64,000 nucleotides of DNA from Terrisporobacter mayombei (GCF_020748465.1 NZ_JAHZMP010000001.1:744001-808000); one strand, 5' to 3'; numbered from the stretch's first letter, positions 9,390-17,568 are shown. Program-made: numbers and translations. The notes: generated by a model not told the origin, from the sequence alone.

Positions 9390-9944
9390 TTATTTACCGT
9401 ATATCTCTACTTGATGACCTGATATTTGTAGAGATGTTTTAACCGCATCATATAGTAATTCTTTTACCGCTGGATCATTAGCTCCACTTGATACTACTAT
9501 TACACCTTTTATTTTAGCTTCAGATGTTTTTAATACTACTGGGTCATTTGAATTTGATGTAATCATTGTTTTATTTTCTGTTGAACTAGTAGTTGTCCTC
9601 TCTCCTCCAGAAGAATCTTGTTCTTTAGTAGTTTCTGTTGTTGTATTAGAATTATATGCTGGAACAATTTCTTCGCTAGATCGGAAGGTAATCATAACAT
9701 CCACATCTCCAGCTCCATTAATTTTACTTAGTATTTTGGTCAATTTACCTTCTAAATCTTCCTTTTCCGCTTCAGCAGCAGATGTTTTAGTTTCTGGCTC
9801 CGTACTAACATTTGATTCTTCTTTTTTTCCATCTGGCATTACTGATATGACTATGAGAGCTAATATACAAATTCCCGCTAAAAAAATTAATGGTTTCAAT
9901 TTCTTCTTTTCCATATCATTGAATAATTCGTTAAATTTTTTCAA
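9390..9944 (-). CDS. spoIIIAG: Stage III sporulation protein AG
   Basis: SpoIIIAG forms a large ring in the SpoIIIA complex between mother cell and forespore. The 184-residue protein has a membrane anchor near residues 18-37 (LKPLIFLAGICILALIVISV), a Ser/Thr/Glu-rich linker, and a C-terminal ring-building domain (KIKGVIVVSSGANDPAVKE; VEIYGK). No ATG suits the start: I chose TTG at 9942-9944, with AGGAG 10 bases before it, giving MKKFNELFND. An in-frame TTG at 9968 overlaps the end of spoIIIAF and lacks a ribosome binding site, and an ATG ten residues further in has none either. The start is therefore probable, not proven. Confidence 0.92.
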   Translation of the reverse strand: MKKFNELFNDMEKKKLKPLIFLAGICILALIVISVMPDGKKEESNVSTEPETKTSAAEAEKEDLEGKLTKILSKINGAGDVDVMITFRSSEEIVPAYNSNTTTETTKEQDSSGGERTTTSSTENKTMITSNSNDPVVLKTSEAKIKGVIVVSSGANDPAVKELLYDAVKTSLQISGHQVEIYGK

Positions 9945-9960
9945 CTTACTCCAACTCCTC

Positions 9961-10515
9961 TTAATCAATTTCTATATCCTCAATGGATATATCTAGTACC
10001 TTTATCAAGTCTTCTTTTAGCTTGCTTTCTTTTAAGTTCAGCTCACTTTTACTTCTAAAGACTTCTTCTTCTTTTGTGTCATTAGATTGTATGTCCTTAT
10101 TATTGTCATTATTACTGTTTTTTTCTTTTATTTTTATAGTTTCAATATCGGACCCATTGATTGTTAAGCCTTCTAATTCATATCCGTACTCGTCTAATTT
10201 GAGTTGTAACACACTTTTAAGACCATCTTCATATCCTTTGCTTAAGTTTTCATTATTTGTTTTTCCTGCTAAATCATTATAACTATCCACATACATCTTT
10301 GAGTAATCGCCCATTTTTTTTAATATTGTATCTTCCAATGACATGTTGCTTGAAAAAAAACTTACTACAGGACTTATTATCATAAACACGAAAATAAAAT
10401 TACATACCAAATTTATATATGGCTTTACTTTAGTGTTTGGTAAAATCATATCTACAATATTTATAATAAATGCCCCTACTATAATCGATATTATCCATTC
10501 CTTTATACTAGCAAT
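9961..10515 (-). CDS. spoIIIAF: Stage III sporulation protein AF, apparent non-ATG start
   Basis: SpoIIIAF is a small mother-cell membrane protein of the SpoIIIA complex. Beginning at the first ATG (10449) gives 162 residues starting MILPNTKVKPY, which lacks the first conserved segment. The frame stays open upstream to a stop at 10537-10539 and encodes IASIKEWIISIIVGAFIIN followed by IVDMILPN, closely resembling the N-terminal EWL plus membrane segment of known SpoIIIAF. No ATG, GTG or TTG is in that stretch. An ATT at 10513-10515 (or 10516-10518) lies 7-8 bases after AGGGAGGG, an excellent ribosome binding site, so I place the start there, giving about 184 residues and two membrane segments. 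The identity is firm; the start codon is an inference. Confidence 0.88.
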   Translation of the reverse strand: MASIKEWIISIIVGAFIINIVDMILPNTKVKPYINLVCNFIFVFMIISPVVSFFSSNMSLEDTILKKMGDYSKMYVDSYNDLAGKTNNENLSKGYEDGLKSVLQLKLDEYGYELEGLTINGSDIETIKIKEKNSNNDNNKDIQSNDTKEEEVFRSKSELNLKESKLKEDLIKVLDISIEDIEID

Positions 10516-10536
10516 AATATATCCCTCCCTTTTACT

Positions 10537-11715
10537 TTAAGTTGCTACTGCACTTATGGAAGTTAATATAGCTATGGTTACAAAAAACATTATTGTTACA
10601 GCAATAATTGTAGCCAAAATTATTATCATTAAATTTGATACTTCATTTAAGAAGGATGATATGTTATCCTCTCCAATTGGTTCCACTACTATGGCACATA
10701 ATTTATATACAAGTATTACTGATAATATTTTTATTATTGGTATTAAGCATAATCCTACTAAAATTACTAATCCCACTCCACCAAATACATTTTTTATGAG
10801 CTGAGATGATGATAGCAATATATCAACAGAATCTGATACAAAGCCTCCAACTACTGGAATAAAGTTTCCAACAGCAAATTTAGCTGTTTTTACTGTAAAC
10901 TTATCAAAGGATGTAACATATAAGCCTTGTATTGATACTAGTCCTAGGTACAAAGTGAATACAGCTCCTAAAGTTACCACATTAATTTGTTTGATAAACG
11001 ATGATAATCTGTTTAATTTGATATTATTAGTTACGTTATTTATTACTAATATGGCAAAAGCTAAAGATATAGCTACAAATATAAATTTTTTAAATACGAT
11101 ATTTATAGCTGCAATACCTCCAATAAAAATTGGATTTAAGGCTGTCGATGTGATTGGAAACCCTACTAAAACTAAAAGTGAGATCATTATTGGTATAATT
11201 ACATTAACAAGCCCTATAATACTTTCTATAGTTGCATAACATAATGCCAATATATCTTTGAAGCTTACAAGAGTTAATGTTACTACAGTTATAAAAACTA
11301 TGTAATTTGTTACTGTACTTATGCTTGATGATGAAAAAGAATTTTCTAGACTTTTTATTATGGATGATAATAAAGCTAAAACTAAAATGCTAACTGCAAT
11401 TTTAATACTAGTTTTTATTTCAGAAAAAACTGCTGTTTTAATTTTGTTTTTATCAAATAAGTCTAATATATTTGTATTTCCGCTTATCAAGTCTTTTATA
11501 TACGTTTTTAGATTTATGTCTTTTATTACATTGTCTTCTTTTACATATTTTTCTATTTCATCTATGTTTATTTTACTTAACTGATTATCTATATATAGAT
11601 CTATGTTATTTTTAGTATCCTCATATTCTTCATCATTGTTCTTATCCTGTGCAAATGACGCAGATGTAAAAGAGAATAAAATAATTAAAACAAGACCTAA
11701 AATTTTGTTTTTCAT
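10537..11715 (-). CDS. spoIIIAE: Stage III sporulation protein AE
   Basis: SpoIIIAE is the large polytopic membrane protein of the SpoIIIA complex and a candidate for the membrane pore. The 392 residues begin with a clear signal peptide (MKNKILGLVLIILFSFTSAS, cleavage near SFA-QD), a short polar region, and then about seven to eight hydrophobic segments. Conserved landmarks are ISLLVLVGFPITSTALNPIF, VGNFIPVVGGFVSDSVDIL and CAIVVEPIGEDNISSFLNEV. It lies between spoIIIAD and spoIIIAF; its stop codon at 10537 is some 20 bases before the predicted spoIIIAF start. Confidence 0.96.
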   Translation of the reverse strand: MKNKILGLVLIILFSFTSASFAQDKNNDEEYEDTKNNIDLYIDNQLSKINIDEIEKYVKEDNVIKDINLKTYIKDLISGNTNILDLFDKNKIKTAVFSEIKTSIKIAVSILVLALLSSIIKSLENSFSSSSISTVTNYIVFITVVTLTLVSFKDILALCYATIESIIGLVNVIIPIMISLLVLVGFPITSTALNPIFIGGIAAINIVFKKFIFVAISLAFAILVINNVTNNIKLNRLSSFIKQINVVTLGAVFTLYLGLVSIQGLYVTSFDKFTVKTAKFAVGNFIPVVGGFVSDSVDILLSSSQLIKNVFGGVGLVILVGLCLIPIIKILSVILVYKLCAIVVEPIGEDNISSFLNEVSNLMIIILATIIAVTIMFFVTIAILTSISAVAT

Positions 11716-11734
11716 AATAAATCATTCTCCTACT

Positions 11735-12118
11735 TTAAATTAAACTTATTATGGTATCTACGATGGATAAAAGTATCGGGAATGACATTGTCATAATGAT
11801 TATCTTCCCCCCAAACTCCAACTTAGTCGCAATGTTTTTTTCCCCACAATCGTTACAAAGAGAAACGGCAAATTCTATAATATAGCAAATACCAATTAAC
11901 TTAATTATTAAACTTATGTACATAGCTGGAATATTCACCTTATCAGCTAAAGACTGTATTCCTTCAACTATAAAATTCAGCTTCATAACAACAGATAATA
12001 AAATTATTACTCCTGCTGTTATTGCAACAAAATTTGCCATTTCTGGTCTATCTTTTCTTATAACTAAACAGAGTATGGTAGAAACCATTGCAATCCCAAC
12101 TAATTGCATAACTTCCAA
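11735..12118 (-). CDS. spoIIIAD: Stage III sporulation protein AD
   Basis: SpoIIIAD is a 127-residue membrane protein of the SpoIIIA complex with about four hydrophobic segments. The sequence LVGIAMVSTILCLVIRKDRP at the N-terminus and YISLIIKLIGICYIIEFAV in the middle, then CNDCGEKNIATKLEFGGK and a final hydrophobic helix, are typical. It follows spoIIIAC by 15 bases and precedes spoIIIAE by 19. Confidence 0.95.
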   Translation of the reverse strand: MEVMQLVGIAMVSTILCLVIRKDRPEMANFVAITAGVIILLSVVMKLNFIVEGIQSLADKVNIPAMYISLIIKLIGICYIIEFAVSLCNDCGEKNIATKLEFGGKIIIMTMSFPILLSIVDTIISLI

Positions 12119-12133
12119 AGTATCCCCTCCTCT

Positions 12134-12331
12134 TTAGTAAAGTTGAAACATTGTTCTAACTGTATTAAATAAATCACTAATTTCTGTTATTACTAATCCT
12201 AAAACGATTACCACACCTACAAGAGTTGTAAGCGTTGCCCAGTCCTTTCTATCAACTTTTTCTAAAATCATATTCAATACTGATATTAATATACCAATAC
12301 CTGCAACTTTTAATATCAATGCTATTTCCAT
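12134..12331 (-). CDS. spoIIIAC: Stage III sporulation protein AC
   Basis: SpoIIIAC is a 65-residue protein with two membrane helices and a short polar loop (EKVDRKDWATL), found in all SpoIIIA operons. The length and the DRKDWATL motif match the family. It is packed between spoIIIAB (9 bases away) and spoIIIAD. Confidence 0.95.
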   Translation of the reverse strand: MEIALILKVAGIGILISVLNMILEKVDRKDWATLTTLVGVVIVLGLVITEISDLFNTVRTMFQLY

Positions 12332-12340
12332 ATTAACCTC

Positions 12341-12862
12341 CTAAATTAAAATTATTCCTATACAAATACCTATAAATGTTATTAGCTTTTTATAAAGTGA
12401 ACCCTTTTTAAAAATTTCTTCTTTGCTATCGCTAGTAAATTTTTTTAAATTTTCGCAAGTTAAATCTATTAATCTTTGCTGTGATTCTATATCACTTTGT
12501 CCCAGAGTTAAAAATAATTTTTTTAACTCATCTATTTCTTTATTTTGTAGATTTGTCTCCTTCTTCAGTTTTATAATATTTTCATTTAACATCTCTTCTA
12601 AGGTTCTCCCATCTTCTTTGCTTAAATCCTCTTGCATATCTTTACAAAAATTACAAAGGCAATAATCTTGTTTTAATGATGCTCTATAAAAAACTTCTTC
12701 TAATGTGTACAACCCAAAAGCTAAATCCATTCTGATTATTTCCAATATCCTAATGACTTCATTTAACTCCTTATGTCTTTTAATAAATGCTTTATGTATA
12801 ATATCACCTATTAGATAACTGGCTCCTATTAGAATTCCTATAAAAAATATTTTAATTTGCAA
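12341..12862 (-). CDS. spoIIIAB: Stage III sporulation protein AB
   Basis: SpoIIIAB is a mother-cell membrane protein with a GspF-like fold. The product has an N-terminal membrane helix (FFIGILIGASYLIGDII), a cytoplasmic helical body with RMDLAFGLYTLEEVFYRAS and LGQSDIESQQRLI, and a second membrane helix at the C-terminus (LITFIGICIGIILI). I place the start at TTG 12860-12862, giving 173 residues, close to known SpoIIIAB proteins of about 171. The in-frame ATG at 12889 would add nine residues lying wholly within the end of spoIIIAA and has no better ribosome binding site. The gene overlaps spoIIIAA by 11 bases. Confidence 0.93.
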   Translation of the reverse strand: MQIKIFFIGILIGASYLIGDIIHKAFIKRHKELNEVIRILEIIRMDLAFGLYTLEEVFYRASLKQDYCLCNFCKDMQEDLSKEDGRTLEEMLNENIIKLKKETNLQNKEIDELKKLFLTLGQSDIESQQRLIDLTCENLKKFTSDSKEEIFKKGSLYKKLITFIGICIGIILI

Positions 12863-13811
12863 AGTACCATCTCTTTTCTTGTAAATCATATATTTTTTCT
12901 ACCGTTCCTGGTCCCCTTTTTGCAGAAAGTAAGATAACCTTTTTGAATAATTCTTCATCTAATAAATTATTTAACTCTTTTCTGTTTCTTATATCTTCAA
13001 TGGAGTCACCATGCACTGTGGTTATAAGTCCAACACCTCCATTCAAGGCAGTATATAAAGCTTTTATATCTTTTTCCGTACCAATTTCATCTGTTATTAT
13101 TACATTTGGTGACATTGATCTTAAAACCATCATTATACCCACATCTTTTGGACATGTTTCTATAATGTCTGTCCTAATTCCCACATCCATTTGAGGTATT
13201 CCCAAATAAGAGCCTGCTATTTCATTTCTTTCATCTATTAAAGCCACATTTACACCCTTGAAGTTGTATTTCTCAGTTCCATTACTTAAATTCCTTACTA
13301 TATCTCTTAAAAGTGTGGTTTTACCACACTGAGGTGGTGATATTATTATGGTGTTATTTATTTTAGTAGGACCTTTTATAATATGATCCATGACTTTGTC
13401 AGAACAGCTTTTAACTTCCTTAGATATTCTTATATTCAAAGAAGATATATGTTTTATATTTTCAACTTTTCCATTTTCAACTATGGCTTTTCCAACTATA
13501 CCTACTCTATGCCCCCCTCTTAAAGTTACAAATCCCTTTTTTATATCATCCATAAATGAGTGAATAGAGTATTTGCATATAATTTGAAAGGTCTGATCCA
13601 CATCTTCTTTAGTTACTATATAAGCCTTGTCCATATTTCTGTCTAATTTATTGTATTTTTCATTGTAAAAGTAGTCTTTCTGATTTCCGTTAATTATCAA
13701 AGGTTTGTTGATTCTAAGTCTTATTTCTTCAATATTCTCTCCCTGAATTGTTTTAATCTTATTCCTTAAATTAAGAGATAATGAATTAATAATTTCATCA
13801 GATAGTTTCAT
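12852..13811 (-). CDS. spoIIIAA: Stage III sporulation protein AA (ATPase)
   Basis: SpoIIIAA is the secretion-type ATPase that powers the SpoIIIA channel in the mother cell and is needed for forespore sigma-G activity. The 319-residue protein has the N-terminal SpoIIIAA region (LRGGHRVGIVGKAI near 98-110), Walker A PPQCGKTTLLRD at about 159-170, and Walker B VIITDEIG near 235. The ATG at 13809-13811 has AGGAGG 8 bases upstream; the GTG just before it falls inside the spacer. It is the first gene of the operon. The mother-cell sigma factor sigma-E drives this operon in other species; I see no confident sigma-E box in the 150 bases upstream. Confidence 0.96.
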   Translation of the reverse strand: MKLSDEIINSLSLNLRNKIKTIQGENIEEIRLRINKPLIINGNQKDYFYNEKYNKLDRNMDKAYIVTKEDVDQTFQIICKYSIHSFMDDIKKGFVTLRGGHRVGIVGKAIVENGKVENIKHISSLNIRISKEVKSCSDKVMDHIIKGPTKINNTIIISPPQCGKTTLLRDIVRNLSNGTEKYNFKGVNVALIDERNEIAGSYLGIPQMDVGIRTDIIETCPKDVGIMMVLRSMSPNVIITDEIGTEKDIKALYTALNGGVGLITTVHGDSIEDIRNRKELNNLLDEELFKKVILLSAKRGPGTVEKIYDLQEKRWYFAN

Positions 13812-13901
13812 CACCTTGTCCTCCTCTCTTGTTTATAATATTTATATTTATTAGATGTATTAAATATTACTTTTAGAACAACTTTTATGTTCTTGAGTCT
13901 G

Positions 13902-13932
13902 TTGACATTCTTATAGGCTGTGGTAGTATTTA
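13902..13932 (+). promoter_or_regulatory. Candidate sigma-A promoter for membrane metalloprotease gene
   Basis: TTGACA at 13902-13907 is a perfect -35 box. A weak -10 follows, either TAGTAT after 16 bases or TATTTA after 19. It lies 30 bases before the start of the plus-strand gene at 13962 and in the divergent gap to spoIIIAA. Confidence 0.45.
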
Positions 13933-13961
13933 ATAATAATCAATTAAATTAAGGAGGCAAA

Positions 13962-14774
13962 ATGATTTATTTATCATTAAAATATAGTATTCTTATCACT
14001 TTATTAGTTACTGGAGTTTTTCTTTCATTTGGATATGTTTATAGTCTTATTGAGAGAAGAAATAGTTCATATGTGTACTCAGCTTTTGGCAGTAAAGGAA
14101 TTTTGTTTACTGGTGTGCTTGGTACAGCTGTTCATGAAATTGGTCATTTAATTATGTGTTTAATATTTCATCATAAAATAAGTGATTTTCAATTATTTAA
14201 TTTTAAAGGATATAAGTATGAAGAAACTCTTGGATATGTTTCTCATAGGTACAATGATAGAAGTTTATATGAGAAGGCTGGAAACTTTTTTATTGGTATA
14301 GGGCCCATGATATCTGGTACTTTATTTATAGTTTTTTCTTTTAAATTATTACTACCTTCTATTTATGAAAGTATTAATATTAATAGTTATTTTACTCACT
14401 TATCTTCAATAAATATTGAAAATGCAATTTTTTTATTGTTATCTCTTAGTAAAAATTTATTAATTTCTATTTTCAATATTAATAATTTGGGCGATATTAG
14501 TTTTTATATTTTTATTTACTTAATGTTTTGTGTTTCCTCACATATCTCTTTAAGTAAAAAAGATTTTGAAAATAGTAGTGTTGGTATATTATCCTTATTT
14601 TTGATTTTCTTTGCAATTTGTTTAGTTAGCATTTTTTTTAACCTTAATTTAAGTTACTTATTGCTAATTTTCATGAATATGATAATATGTGTAATATTTT
14701 TCTTATCAATAGGATTGATATTCTCTCTTATTTCACTTTTTATATCTTATATTGTTTACAGTATAATGATATAA
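13962..14774 (+). CDS. Polytopic membrane protein with HExxH zinc motif, putative metalloprotease
   Basis: I do not recognise a named family. The 270-residue protein has about six hydrophobic segments. A zinc-protease type motif HEIGH lies at about residues 58-62 inside a hydrophobic stretch (TAVHEIGHLIMCLIF), as in membrane-embedded M50 (site-2-protease type) enzymes. A second hydrophobic block, NFFIGIGPMISG near 108-119, could supply further active-site contacts, but the NPxxxxD/LDG motif of classical S2P is not evident. AAGGAGG lies 6 bases before the ATG. It is divergent from the spoIIIA operon and followed by yaaA in the same direction. Protease function is inferred from the motif alone. 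Confidence 0.7.
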   Translation: MIYLSLKYSILITLLVTGVFLSFGYVYSLIERRNSSYVYSAFGSKGILFTGVLGTAVHEIGHLIMCLIFHHKISDFQLFNFKGYKYEETLGYVSHRYNDRSLYEKAGNFFIGIGPMISGTLFIVFSFKLLLPSIYESININSYFTHLSSINIENAIFLLLSLSKNLLISIFNINNLGDISFYIFIYLMFCVSSHISLSKKDFENSSVGILSLFLIFFAICLVSIFFNLNLSYLLLIFMNMIICVIFFLSIGLIFSLISLFISYIVYSIMI

Positions 14775-14832
14775 TCGTGAATAAACTAAAACAAAACTCA
14801 AATTAAATTCAAATTATTAGGAGGTAAAAAGT

Positions 14833-15588
14833 TTGATATCAATTATTTCACCTGCCAAAAATATGAGAAATATTAAAATTAATAATATAATTACTAAAAC
14901 TATAGGCACAAATAGATATTTTACAAAGGAAACAAAAGAAATAGTCCAAGCATTAAAGTCATTAAACCCATGTGATATACAATCTTTAATGAAAGTTAAT
15001 GAAAAGATAGCATTCCAGTCTTATGCATATTTTCAAGACTTTAATTTCAAAAAAGAAGGCGTATGTGGCCTTTTAGCTTATGACGGTTTAGTTTTTAAAA
15101 ATATAAAGGCAGAAGATTTTTCTATAGAAGATTTTGAATTTGCTAATAATCATATAAAAATATTGGATGCATTTTATGGTATTGTAAATCCTCTGGATGA
15201 AGTTCTACCTTATAGACTAGAAATGCAATATCCCATAAAAATCCATGACAAAAATCTTTATAAGTTTTGGGATGATAAAATATATAATAAATTATATATT
15301 GAAGATAATGTGATTGTTAATTTAGCTTCTGAAGAATATGCAAAGACTGTAAGGAGATTTTTAAAAGAAGATGATATATTTATCGATATAGATTTTAAAG
15401 TCCATAAGGACGGAAAGTTAAAGACTCTTGCAACATTAGCAAAAATGGCTAGGGGCCAAATGATAAAATATATAGTTGAAAATAAAATAAATGATCCTGA
15501 AAATTTAAAAAATTTTAAATTTAATAATTATAAGTTTTCTCATAATTTATCAACTAGTAGAAAACTTGTTTTCATAAAAGAAGATTAG
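14833..15588 (+). CDS. yaaA: YaaA family peroxide stress protein
   Basis: YaaA (UPF0246/DUF328) proteins bind DNA and lower intracellular free iron damage during peroxide stress in Escherichia coli. The 251-residue length fits. Characteristic stretches are MISIISPAKNMR at the start, GLLAYDGLVFKNI near residue 80, LDAFYGIVNPLD near 110 and YRLEMQYPI near 125. Translation starts at TTG (14833-14835), supported by AGGAGG 8 bases upstream and by the family-typical first residues. It ends at a strong bidirectional terminator shared with plsX. Confidence 0.93.
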   Translation: MISIISPAKNMRNIKINNIITKTIGTNRYFTKETKEIVQALKSLNPCDIQSLMKVNEKIAFQSYAYFQDFNFKKEGVCGLLAYDGLVFKNIKAEDFSIEDFEFANNHIKILDAFYGIVNPLDEVLPYRLEMQYPIKIHDKNLYKFWDDKIYNKLYIEDNVIVNLASEEYAKTVRRFLKEDDIFIDIDFKVHKDGKLKTLATLAKMARGQMIKYIVENKINDPENLKNFKFNNYKFSHNLSTSRKLVFIKED

Positions 15589-15593
15589 AATAG

Positions 15594-15623
15594 AAAAACT
15601 TCCAAATTAATTGGAAGTTTTTT
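15594..15623. terminator. Bidirectional terminator between yaaA and plsX
   Basis: AAAACTTCCAA (15595-15605) and TTGGAAGTTTT (15611-15621) pair perfectly around the loop ATTAA, with T-rich tails on both strands. It lies between two convergent genes and can end both transcripts. Confidence 0.88.
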
Positions 15624-15637
15624 AAAGGAATTTATTA

Positions 15638-16669
15638 TTAGTTTTCTTCTTTGTTTTCTTTAGATTTTTCATCTTCTTTTTTTGCTTGTAAATATGATTC
15701 TATATCTTCTACCACATTACCATTTACAAAGTGTATAGCTTGATTTATAGCATTTTTTATAGCTTTTGAGTCTGAACTTCCATGAGCTTTTATTACTCCA
15801 CCTTTTACTCCTAAGAAAGGAGCTCCACCATATTCCGAATAGTCTAGAAATGCTTTTAGTTTTCTTAAGTCTTCTTTTATCAATAATGCTCCAAGCTTTC
15901 CTTTTGTACTACTCATTAAAGTTTCCTTCATAAGCTTCATCATTCCCATTGCCACACCTTCACAAGTTTTTAACATTATGTTACCTGTGAAGCCATCGCA
16001 AACTATTACATCCGCTTTAGATTCTATAACATCTCTACCTTCCACATTACCTATGAAATTTAAATCCATATTTTTTAATTCTTCATAAGCAGTTTTTACT
16101 AGCTCATTTCCTTTTCCTTCTTCAGCTCCGATGTTTGCAAGACCAATTCTTGGATTTTCCATATTTAACACTTTTTTAAGATAAATATTAGCCATCATAG
16201 CAAACTCACTTAAATTTCTAGACTTACAATCTGCATTAGCCCCACCATCTGCTATTATAGTCATACTTCCTTTTATATTTGGCATGCAAGGACAAAGACA
16301 AGGTCTGTCTATTCCTTTTATTCTCCCAACTATTAAAGTAGCTCCTGTAAGTAAAGCTCCTGTACTTCCTGCTGATACTATGGCATCAGCTTTTTTTTCT
16401 TTTACTAAATTTAAACCTACAACCATAGATGAATCTTTTTTTCTTCTTATTGCTTGAACTGGTTTATCTTCATTTTCTATAATTTCTGTAGTATGTACTA
16501 TTTCTAATTTATTTCTATCAAATTCATAAGATGCAAACTCTTTTTCAAGTATTTCTTTATCTCCTGTGATTACTATTTCTACCTTATATTCTTTTATAGC
16601 ATCAACAACTCCACCTACTATGGCTTTAGGAGCATTATCTCCACCCATTCCATCTACTACTATTCTCAT
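15638..16669 (-). CDS. plsX: Phosphate acyltransferase PlsX
   Basis: PlsX converts acyl-ACP and phosphate to acyl-phosphate, the donor for PlsY in phosphatidic acid synthesis. The 343-residue protein starts MRIVVDGMGGDNAPKAIV and contains GSTGALLTGATLIVGRIKGI and CDGFTGNIMLKT, all diagnostic. The C-terminal tail is Lys/Glu-rich and longer than usual. It follows rpmF and yceD, the widespread yceD-rpmF-plsX order, but a terminator and about 150 bases separate rpmF from plsX, so it may have its own promoter. A possible FapR-like palindrome lies at 16723-16739. Confidence 0.96.
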   Translation of the reverse strand: MRIVVDGMGGDNAPKAIVGGVVDAIKEYKVEIVITGDKEILEKEFASYEFDRNKLEIVHTTEIIENEDKPVQAIRRKKDSSMVVGLNLVKEKKADAIVSAGSTGALLTGATLIVGRIKGIDRPCLCPCMPNIKGSMTIIADGGANADCKSRNLSEFAMMANIYLKKVLNMENPRIGLANIGAEEGKGNELVKTAYEELKNMDLNFIGNVEGRDVIESKADVIVCDGFTGNIMLKTCEGVAMGMMKLMKETLMSSTKGKLGALLIKEDLRKLKAFLDYSEYGGAPFLGVKGGVIKAHGSSDSKAIKNAINQAIHFVNGNVVEDIESYLQAKKEDEKSKENKEEN

Positions 16670-16722
16670 AATTACCTCCTCGTATATTTATGTATAAATT
16701 TATATATAACTACAAAATATTA

Positions 16723-16739
16723 TTAGTATTTTACAGTAA
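16723..16739. promoter_or_regulatory. Weak FapR-like palindrome upstream of plsX
   Basis: TTAGTATTTTACAGTAA is 17 bases long, the size of the FapR operator, and by my count matches the known consensus TTAGTACCTRGTACTAA at 11 of 17 positions, including the outer TTAGTA and TAA ends. It lies 54 bases upstream of the plsX start. The core is poorly conserved, so this is only a candidate. Confidence 0.25.
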
Positions 16740-16780
16740 TTATTTTATTTTTTAAACTTCATTTATTTTTATATTTTAAC

Positions 16781-16815
16781 AAAAAAACATGTAGATTACT
16801 CTACATGTTTTTAAA
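16781..16815 (-). terminator. Terminator after rpmF
   Basis: AACATGTAGA (16786-16795) and TCTACATGTT (16800-16809) form a perfect 10-base stem with a 4-base loop, followed on the minus strand by a run of T. It lies just after the rpmF stop and before plsX. Confidence 0.85.
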
Positions 16816-16822
16816 AATATCA

Positions 16823-16999
16823 TTATTCAGATACTATTTCTTTACCTTTGTAATGTCCACAATCTGGACAAACTCTATGTGGTAATTTTGGTTCATGACA
16901 TTGTGGACACTCTACGAATCCTGTTGCTGTCATTTTTGAGTTAGCCGCTCTTCTCATTTTAGTTTTTGATTTAGCTGTTTTACGCTTAGGTACTGCCAT
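16823..16999 (-). CDS. rpmF: 50S ribosomal protein L32
   Basis: L32 is a small zinc-binding protein of the large ribosomal subunit. The 58-residue reading frame starts [20 protein letters not shown] and ends with KGKEIVSE; it has the paired motifs CPQC and CPDC for zinc binding, so this is the zinc-containing form. AAGGAGGTGG lies a few bases before the ATG. It follows yceD by 13 bases and is transcribed from the perfect promoter upstream of yceD. The frame is too short to show up in a long-frame search, but it is certain from its sequence. Confidence 0.97.
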   Translation of the reverse strand: MAVPKRKTAKSKTKMRRAANSKMTATGFVECPQCHEPKLPHRVCPDCGHYKGKEIVSE

Positions 17000-17012
17000 T
17001 TAAGCCACCTCC

Positions 17013-17540
17013 TTAGTCATTTTTAAATAAATCTTTTAATTTAGCAAAACGTGGATCTATATCATCCTCGTCATTGGCAATTTGGCTGCATGGACAAGTT
17101 TCCCTATTTATGTTAGCTCCACAATCTTGACAAAGGCCTTTACAGTCTTCTTTACAAAGAGATTGCGCTGGTAAATTAAAAATTAATGTCTGTCCTATTA
17201 TGTCAAGTAAATTTACTTCATCACCGTCAATAATAAAAGCATCATAATCTTCAAACTCGTCTTCGTCAAAATCTTCTTTCACTAAGAAACCTTCCATAGC
17301 ATATTCTATTGGTACTTTAACTTCATCTAGACATCTAGCACAACTGTCTATTATTTCGAAACTAACATTAGCATCCAAGTAATATCCCTTATTCGTTCTA
17401 GATATCTTACCTATTAGGTTTAACGGTGAAGCTATTTTATATGTGTTCTCACAATAACTAATAGTATCAATTTTTTGTGAAAAATTCAAGTCTATTTTAT
17501 CAGTTTCTTTTCTATCTAACTTATCTAGACTAATTATCAT
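17013..17540 (-). CDS. yceD: YceD family protein (DUF177), L32/23S rRNA accumulation protein
   Basis: YceD/DUF177 proteins are found just before rpmF in most bacteria and are needed for normal 23S rRNA accumulation in Escherichia coli and plants. The 175-residue protein has the family pattern: CARCLDEVKVPIEY near residue 68, the acidic stretch DFDEDEFEDYDAF, then LLDIIGQTLIFNLPAQSLC, and a Cys-rich end (CKEDCKGLCQDCGANIN) followed by RFAKLKDL. It is preceded by a consensus sigma-A promoter and forms a unit with rpmF. Confidence 0.93.
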   Translation of the reverse strand: MIISLDKLDRKETDKIDLNFSQKIDTISYCENTYKIASPLNLIGKISRTNKGYYLDANVSFEIIDSCARCLDEVKVPIEYAMEGFLVKEDFDEDEFEDYDAFIIDGDEVNLLDIIGQTLIFNLPAQSLCKEDCKGLCQDCGANINRETCPCSQIANDEDDIDPRFAKLKDLFKND

Positions 17541-17568
17541 ACTTTCACCTCGTTATATTACCAAATTT

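Noticed and set aside
13812-13901. Sigma-E promoter of the spoIIIA operon
   Set aside because: Such control is expected, but I could not find boxes that fit the sigma-E consensus with proper spacing, so I do not list one.
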